This document shows, one piece after another, positions 59,443 through 64,000 of a DNA stretch of 64,000 nt. The stretch is from Caulobacteraceae bacterium PMMR1 (GTDB taxonomy: Bacteria > Pseudomonadota > Alphaproteobacteria > Caulobacterales > Caulobacteraceae). Under the pieces are notes generated by a model. That model saw only the letters and a program-made list of their open reading frames with translations, was not told where the DNA came from and did no database searches. The first letter of the stretch is position 1. Each line of letters opens with the position of its first letter. The DNA lies in NCBI GenBank assembly GCA_000733915.1, contig JPOM01000001.1:186001-250000 (forward strand), written 5' to 3'. Position numbers and translations under genes: made by a program.

Positions 59443-62040
59443 TTAGAAGGTGGCGTTCAGCGTCAGGTAGAAGGTCGACGGCGCCCCGATGTAGTAGCCC
59501 GGCGTGTTGGCGCTGTAGATGAGCGCCGTGCCGGGGATCGCGTACGGGGTATAGTTGGAGTCCGTCGTCGCGCGGCTGATGTAGGACTGGTTGAACAGGT
59601 TCTGGACGTTCACCTGGATATAGCTGCGGCCGCCGAAGTAGGGCAGGTCCACCCGGGCGTCCAGGTTCACGACGGTCGTCGAGCCGATCGAGGTCGAGTT
59701 GATGTCGTCGATGTAGCGGCGGCCGGTGAAGCGGGCCTCCGCACCCAGGCGCACCGGGCCGAACCGGTAGCTCGCCCGGCCGAACAGGGTCTCGTCCGGC
59801 GTCAGCACCAGCTCCTTGCCCTTGGTGGGCAGGGCGAAGGTCGTGGCGCCCGACGCCAGCTGGTAGTTCGACTTCAGCTCGCTGTCGTTGAAGTTCGCGC
59901 TGGCGTAGAGGTTCAGGTTCTCGATCGGGGTGTAGCCGACCTCGATGTCGATGCCGCGGACCGTCGCGTCGCCGACGTTGCGGTCGATGCTCAGCGTCGG
60001 ATCGTTCGGATCGACCGACTGGACGATGCGGTTCTTCCACTCGGTGTCATAGAGGTTGAACGACACGTTCAGCTTGCGGGTCTGGAAGCGGTAGCCGGCG
60101 GTGAAGTTGTCGCTGGTCTCCGGCTGCACCCCGTTCGGCGACGAGGTGTAGAGGTTGTCGGTCTTGGGCGCGTTGAAGCCCCGCGCATAGCCGACATAGA
60201 AGAAGTTCAGGTCGTTGAGGCGGTAGCTCGCCCCCACGTTCGGCAACACCTTGTCGTAGCTGTAGTCGCTCTTGCCCGGGAAGCGGAAGTTCGGCAGGCC
60301 GCTCGCGCCGTAGCGCACCGTGGTCCCGAGGACCCTGCTGAGGTTCGTGGCGGTCGAGCCGGGGGTCCGCGTCGCCGCGCCGGCGTCGGCGGTATAGGCG
60401 GTCTGGACAGCGGTCGGATCGATCGTGTCGCAGTACGCGCTGCTGCCGTTGTAGGTGTAGCAGAACTGGTTCAGGTGGCGCTTGAACTCCGGCGCGCGCA
60501 CGCCGAGCTGGACGTGCAGGTCGTCGTTCAGGAACTTGCCCACATAGCTGGCCGAGAACTGGCTGAGCTCGGCGACCGACAGACGGTTGCGGTTCTGAAG
60601 CACCGCGCCATCCGCCGTGATGATCGGGCGGCCGTAACCCGGACGCGCGCCGAACACGTCGTACGGATTACCCGTCGCGGGATCGACATAGGTGAGTTCG
60701 CCCGTCTGGCGGTGATGGCCGTAGTCGTAGGTGTAGGCGAGGCGGAACTGGTGCCGGCTGTTCAGGTCATAGATCAGCGAGCTGGTCACGCCCCAGCGGT
60801 AGGTCTGGGTGTTGCTGGGGCGATAGACGACCACGGTGTCCTGGCAGTCGCCGTCGCCGTTCAGGTCCACGCCCGTGACGAACCCCCCGGCGGTGCAGGC
60901 CCGGCTTGCGCCCGAGGCGGCCGAGCCGGTCGGGTTGGTCGCGGTCCTGCCATTGCCGATCAGCTGGGCGCTCTTTTCCGACAGGGTCGCACCGCCGCCG
61001 CCGTTGGCCAGGGTGTAGAAGAACTGAGGGTCGAAGGTGAAGGTCAGGTTCTTCAGCAGCGAGAACTTGGACTGGCCGCGGATCGACCCGAAGTCGACGG
61101 GGTTCGGGAAGAGCTTGTAATAGTTGCTATCCGACAAGCCGCGGTCGCTGACCGGGACCGTGTCCGCCACCCCCGGCGTCACCGTCTCGGGCTTGAAGGT
61201 GTAGGCGTCGCCATAGAAGTCCGTGCCGAATTGGTTGATCTGGGCCTGCGTCAGACGGAAGCGCGGATACTGGCGCTCACGCGAGTAGATGCCGGACACG
61301 CTGATGAAGTCGGTGCCGCGCAGGGGCTGATAGACCTTGAAATTGTAGTTGGTCCGGTGGTTCACGCCCGGGACGTCGTTGCCCCAGTTCTGGTTGCGAC
61401 CGTACTCGACGCCGACGTAGGCCTTGGTGCCCCAGGGGCCGAACTGGCCCGACTGCAGCTCCACATAGCCGCGACGGTAGTCGTAGCTGCCGCCGGACAG
61501 CTTCACCGTAAACCCCGGCGTGTTCTGCGGCACCTTGGTCGTGACGTTCAGCGTCGCGCCGAGCGCGGACGCGGTCGGGCTGTCGACGTCGGAGGAGCCG
61601 ATGTTCAGGCGGATGCGGTCGATGGTCTCGCCTATCACATACTCGCCGAAGTAGACCGCGTAGTTGCCGGTGTCGTTCAGCGGCGCGCCGTCCAGGGCGA
61701 CGGCCACGTGGGCGCCGTCGAAGCCGTGGATGCGCAGGTCGCCCGAGTTGAAGCCGCCCGGATCCTCGGTCGTATAGGTCACGCCCGGCAGGGCGTTGAT
61801 GATCTGGCCGACGTTGGCGCTGGGCGCGCGGGTCTCGATGAAGTCCTTCTGGATGATCGCGACGTCCAGGGGCTCGTTGACCTGGGTGGCCAGGCCGGCG
61901 GTGGATGAAGCCTCGCGGCGGCCCGCGACCACCACTTCCTGCACCTGGGTGGCGGTGGACTGGGCGTAGGCTTCGCCGGCGCAGGCCAGGGCGAGTGCGG
62001 ACAGCGCGGCCGAGGCCGCGAGCTGCATTTTGAACGTCAT
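59443..62040 (-). CDS. TonB-dependent receptor (large, unknown substrate)
   Basis: 865-residue outer-membrane receptor. Signal peptide 1-26 (ends GEAYAQ), TonB box-like VQEVVVAGRR, plug domain with VGQIINALPGVTYTTEDPGG, FNSGDLRIHGFDGAHVAVAL, DGAPLNDTGNYAVYFGEYV and SPTASALGATLNVTTKVP, then a barrel ending TFYLTLNATF with terminal Phe. RBS aagagggg precedes ATG 62040. The plug is of the kind expanded in Caulobacterales. No enzyme or regulator next to it reveals the cargo; the PhoB-like box upstream hints at phosphate control. Confidence 0.92.
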   Translation of the reverse strand: MTFKMQLAASAALSALALACAGEAYAQSTATQVQEVVVAGRREASSTAGLATQVNEPLDVAIIQKDFIETRAPSANVGQIINALPGVTYTTEDPGGFNSGDLRIHGFDGAHVAVALDGAPLNDTGNYAVYFGEYVIGETIDRIRLNIGSSDVDSPTASALGATLNVTTKVPQNTPGFTVKLSGGSYDYRRGYVELQSGQFGPWGTKAYVGVEYGRNQNWGNDVPGVNHRTNYNFKVYQPLRGTDFISVSGIYSRERQYPRFRLTQAQINQFGTDFYGDAYTFKPETVTPGVADTVPVSDRGLSDSNYYKLFPNPVDFGSIRGQSKFSLLKNLTFTFDPQFFYTLANGGGGATLSEKSAQLIGNGRTATNPTGSAASGASRACTAGGFVTGVDLNGDGDCQDTVVVYRPSNTQTYRWGVTSSLIYDLNSRHQFRLAYTYDYGHHRQTGELTYVDPATGNPYDVFGARPGYGRPIITADGAVLQNRNRLSVAELSQFSASYVGKFLNDDLHVQLGVRAPEFKRHLNQFCYTYNGSSAYCDTIDPTAVQTAYTADAGAATRTPGSTATNLSRVLGTTVRYGASGLPNFRFPGKSDYSYDKVLPNVGASYRLNDLNFFYVGYARGFNAPKTDNLYTSSPNGVQPETSDNFTAGYRFQTRKLNVSFNLYDTEWKNRIVQSVDPNDPTLSIDRNVGDATVRGIDIEVGYTPIENLNLYASANFNDSELKSNYQLASGATTFALPTKGKELVLTPDETLFGRASYRFGPVRLGAEARFTGRRYIDDINSTSIGSTTVVNLDARVDLPYFGGRSYIQVNVQNLFNQSYISRATTDSNYTPYAIPGTALIYSANTPGYYIGAPSTFYLTLNATF

Positions 62041-62120
62041 GATATCCCCTCTTGCCGACTGCGCAGGCGGAAAGCGGCCTGCTGCCTCGCGCGGTCGTTA
62101 ACCCCGGACTACTAAGGCCC

Positions 62121-62139
62121 GGCGACACATAGGTGACAG
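62121..62139 (-). promoter_or_regulatory. Candidate PhoB (Pho box)-like direct repeat
   Basis: Minus-strand CTGTCAC-CTAT-GTGTCGC: two 7-bp half-sites 11 bp apart, matching the CTGTCAT-N4-CTGTCAT layout of PhoB boxes at 6/7 and 4/7 positions. It lies about 81-99 bases upstream of the receptor start. The second half-site is weak. Confidence 0.3.
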
Positions 62140-62241
62140 ATCGATGACGCCGGCGGGGGTGTGGCGACGCCGCACCTGGATTGGGCCGGTTGCGCCCGCG
62201 CAAGCTGTGGGTCACACCTGGGCTGCGCTACCACACACGGT

Positions 62242-62246
62242 GGAGG
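62242..62246 (+). promoter_or_regulatory. Ribosome-binding site deciding a TTG start
   Basis: GGAGG at 62242-62246 is followed after 8 bases by TTG 62255, in frame with the glycosyltransferase. The in-frame GTG 62240 would place this site inside the gene and has no Shine-Dalgarno of its own. Confidence 0.55.
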
Positions 62247-62254
62247 ACACGGGT

Positions 62255-63877
62255 TTGCAGCCCCAAAATGTGGCCGCCGCGAGGCGCGTGGCGTTTCGGC
62301 CACAGTTGTTCACAATCGTTGTCCTGGCCGTGGGCGGCTTGACCCTGCTGCGGATCGCGGCGCTCTTCGCCACGCCGCTCGAACTCTATCCGGATGAGGC
62401 GCAGTACTGGGTGTGGTCCCGCGCCCTGGACCTCGGCTATTTCTCAAAGCCGCCGATGATCGCTTGGCTGATCCGGCTGACGACCGCCATCGGCGGCGAC
62501 GGCGAGCCGTGGATCCGCCTCTCCGCCCCCCTGCTGCACGCCGCGGCGGCGCTGGCGCTGGCCAAGGCCGGCGAACGGCTGTTCACGCCCGCAGCCGGCG
62601 CGCTGGCCGCGGCCATCTACAGCCTGATGCCCGGCGTCCAGCTCTCCGCCGGGGTCATCGCCACCGATGCGCCTTTGATGTGCGCCCTCGCCTTCGCGCT
62701 CTGGGCCTACGCCAGCCTGGTCCGGGCTGCGACGGCGCGGGCGGCGGGGCAGGCGGCGGTCGGACTGGGCGTGAGCCTCGGCCTCGCCATGCTGTCCAAG
62801 TACGCCGCGCTCTACTTCGTCGTGGGGCTCCTGCTGCACGCAGGGCTCAGCCGCTCCGCACGGGCGGCCTGGACCCGCGGCCGGGTCGCCGCCGCGGCGC
62901 TGGCGGCGCTTGCGGTCCTGGCGCCGAACCTGATCTGGAACGCCGCCCACGGCTTCTCCACGGTCGCCCACACCGCGGCCAATGCGGACTGGAAAGGGTC
63001 CCCGCGCGCCCAGGCGCTTTCGGCGCGGCTGATCAACTGGCGCGGGCCGATCGGCTTCCTCGTCGCCCAGGGGGCGGTGTTCGGCCCCGTGCCCTTCGCC
63101 CTCCTGCTCGGGGCCGGCGGCCGGCTGGCCTGGCGCCGGAGGCTGACGCCGCAGGACGGGCTGCTCCTGGCGCTCGCCGTCCCCGCCCTGGCGCTGGTGC
63201 TGGGCGAGGCGGCGATCAGCCGGGCGAACACCAACTGGGCCGGACCGGCCTATGCCCCGGCCAGCGTGCTCGTCGCCGCCTGGCTGGTGCGCTGGCGGGC
63301 GTGGCGCACCGCGCTGGCCGCCGTGGTCCCGCAGGCCCTGGTCGCCGCCCTGGCCCTGGTCGTGGCCGTCTCGCCGGCCTGGGCTGACGCGGTCGGGCTC
63401 GGCAATGCGCTGAAGCGGGCGCGCGGCTGGGCGGCGTCGGCGCGCGCGATCGCGGCGCGGGTCCGCGAGGCCCGCATGAGCGGGCCCGTGAGCGCGGTGG
63501 CTGTAGACGACCGCTTCCTGTTCAACGCCCTGAGCTACTACGGCCGGGGCGACTTCGGCGGCGAGGGCCAGCCGCCGCTGCGCATGTGGGTCCGCGGCGC
63601 GCGCCCCCGCAACCAGGCCGAGACCGCCGCCCCCCTCACGCCGGCGTTCGGCCTGCGCGTCGTGTTCGCGAGCGCGGTGAAGGACTACCTGCCCCAGAGC
63701 GAGGCGGACTTCGCCCGCGTGGACGACCCCCGGCCGGTGGCGATCCCGCTCGACCGCAAGCACGCCCGCGTCTTGACCCTCTACCTCGGCGAGGGCTTTG
63801 CGCCCCGGCCGCGCGATCCGCTCACCGGGCTCCCGCCCACACCGCCTTCAACGCCGGGCCCCGCCCGCAGCCGATGA
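62255..63877 (+). CDS. GT39/ArnT-like membrane glycosyltransferase
   Basis: 540-residue polytopic inner-membrane glycosyltransferase with about 10 hydrophobic segments. The PMT/ArnT family block DEAQYWVWSRALDLGYFSKP, after TM1, holds the catalytic acidic residue in the first periplasmic loop. Further blocks are LSKYAALYFVVGLLLHAGL and ANTNWAGPAYAPASVLVAAW. Such enzymes use polyprenyl-phosphate sugars to modify lipid A, proteins or polysaccharide; the acceptor is unknown. The start TTG 62255 is set by GGAGG. The C-terminal 100 residues are a soluble periplasmic domain. The 3' end overlaps msrA by 56 bases. Confidence 0.85.
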   Translation: MQPQNVAAARRVAFRPQLFTIVVLAVGGLTLLRIAALFATPLELYPDEAQYWVWSRALDLGYFSKPPMIAWLIRLTTAIGGDGEPWIRLSAPLLHAAAALALAKAGERLFTPAAGALAAAIYSLMPGVQLSAGVIATDAPLMCALAFALWAYASLVRAATARAAGQAAVGLGVSLGLAMLSKYAALYFVVGLLLHAGLSRSARAAWTRGRVAAAALAALAVLAPNLIWNAAHGFSTVAHTAANADWKGSPRAQALSARLINWRGPIGFLVAQGAVFGPVPFALLLGAGGRLAWRRRLTPQDGLLLALAVPALALVLGEAAISRANTNWAGPAYAPASVLVAAWLVRWRAWRTALAAVVPQALVAALALVVAVSPAWADAVGLGNALKRARGWAASARAIAARVREARMSGPVSAVAVDDRFLFNALSYYGRGDFGGEGQPPLRMWVRGARPRNQAETAAPLTPAFGLRVVFASAVKDYLPQSEADFARVDDPRPVAIPLDRKHARVLTLYLGEGFAPRPRDPLTGLPPTPPSTPGPARSR

Positions 63878-64000
63878 AATAGGCCTGGTAGCGCAGCGGG
63901 TTCTTCTTGGTGAACTGCTGGTGATAGGCCTCGGCCGGCCAGAAGGTCTGGGCCGGCAGGATGGGCGTGACCACGCGCTTTCCCTTCAGCTCGGCGGCGA
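63822..64000 (-). CDS. msrA: Peptide-methionine (S)-S-oxide reductase MsrA, C-terminal part (gene runs off the window)
   Basis: The last 59 codons of an msrA gene whose 5' end lies beyond base 64000. The reading TPILPAQTFWPAEAYHQQF continues KKNPLRYQAYFIGCGRGPAL, which matches the conserved FxxAEdYHQ-Y..KNP..Y block of MsrA. The enzyme reduces methionine-S-sulfoxide in proteins and depends on a catalytic Cys outside the window; the Cys seen here is in the resolving position. It overlaps the convergent glycosyltransferase gene by 56 bases. Confidence 0.88.
   Translation of the reverse strand, partial: AAELKGKRVVTPILPAQTFWPAEAYHQQFTKKNPLRYQAYFIGCGRGPALKAVWAGAR

Noticed and set aside
59209-61908. 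Open frame of about 900 codons antisense to the large TonB receptor
   Set aside because: Composition is Val/Gly/Arg/Ala-rich with no domain; it mirrors the GC3 bias of the receptor gene, which has clear plug, barrel and signal peptide.

Overview
The window is a GC-rich chromosomal segment of an alphaproteobacterium, most likely a Caulobacterales member (Phenylobacterium/Caulobacter relative). This is inferred from gene content and style: the rpoN-hpf-ptsN string, DUF1491, SIMPL and DUF4142 exported proteins, cysteine-free ribosomal protein L31, large TonB receptors and a GCTATAAC-type promoter. It is mostly housekeeping DNA, with no phage, CRISPR array, tRNA or rRNA operon visible. The mobile or decayed parts are one complete IS481-family element and one mosaic of gene remnants.

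Layout. 1-4.5 kb: RluF-like pseudouridine synthase, FAD-linked D-hydroxyacid dehydrogenase and the K+ transporter Kup. 4.65-6.25 kb: a decay island of fused fragments (myo-inositol-phosphate synthase, histidine phosphatase, glycoside hydrolase, phosphoribosyltransferase-like) plus a small antisense remnant. 6.3-14.2 kb: SDR, SleB-type hydrolase, small conserved proteins, SIMPL protein, Pgk, holin-like membrane protein, DUF4142 lipoprotein and PanD. 14.3-20.2 kb: ArgG and PurH on the minus strand, then rpoN, hpf and ptsN on the plus strand. 20.3-24.7 kb: a BtuB-type receptor behind a textbook cobalamin riboswitch, and an S9 peptidase. 24.9-29.9 kb: a complete branched-chain 2-oxoacid dehydrogenase operon (E1 alpha, E1 beta, E2, E3). 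30.1-34.4 kb: two envelope enzymes (L,D-transpeptidase, DUF882 peptidase) and an MsbA-like ABC exporter. 34.5-37.7 kb: L31, DUF4112, YbjQ, RNase P RNA and a helical-repeat protein. 37.7-42.9 kb: DEAD-box helicase, MetZ-ApaG, a two-TM protein and a TraB/GumN protein. 43-51.3 kb: Acs, GlnD, a thioredoxin-fold protein, MmsA with a translationally coupled 41-residue membrane peptide, and an acyltransferase. 51.3-54.6 kb: the IS481 element and three tandem dienelactone-hydrolase paralogs. 54.8-64 kb: MFS transporter, Tyr/Gly/Cys-rich exported protein, the agmatine-to-putrescine pair AguA-AguB, a large TonB receptor with a clear terminator, a GT39/ArnT-like membrane glycosyltransferase and the 3' end of msrA.

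Two observations stand out. First, six normally intact genes (purH, rpoN, bkd E2, the L,D-transpeptidase, the GumN protein and the thioredoxin-fold protein) each need exactly one extra base in a G/C run of 4-6 to restore a full reading frame. The shared direction and context point to homopolymer undercalling in the assembly rather than six real knockouts, so I annotate each as one gene. Second, the IS481 element sits in a CTAG that served as the stop codon of two convergent genes. Its 6-bp target duplication preserved both stops and also supplies the stop codon of the transposase.

I did not find a convincing new multi-gene system. The best leads are the mosaic decay island, the dienelactone-hydrolase triplet, the 41-residue coupled membrane peptide and the PhoB-like box ahead of the large TonB receptor.
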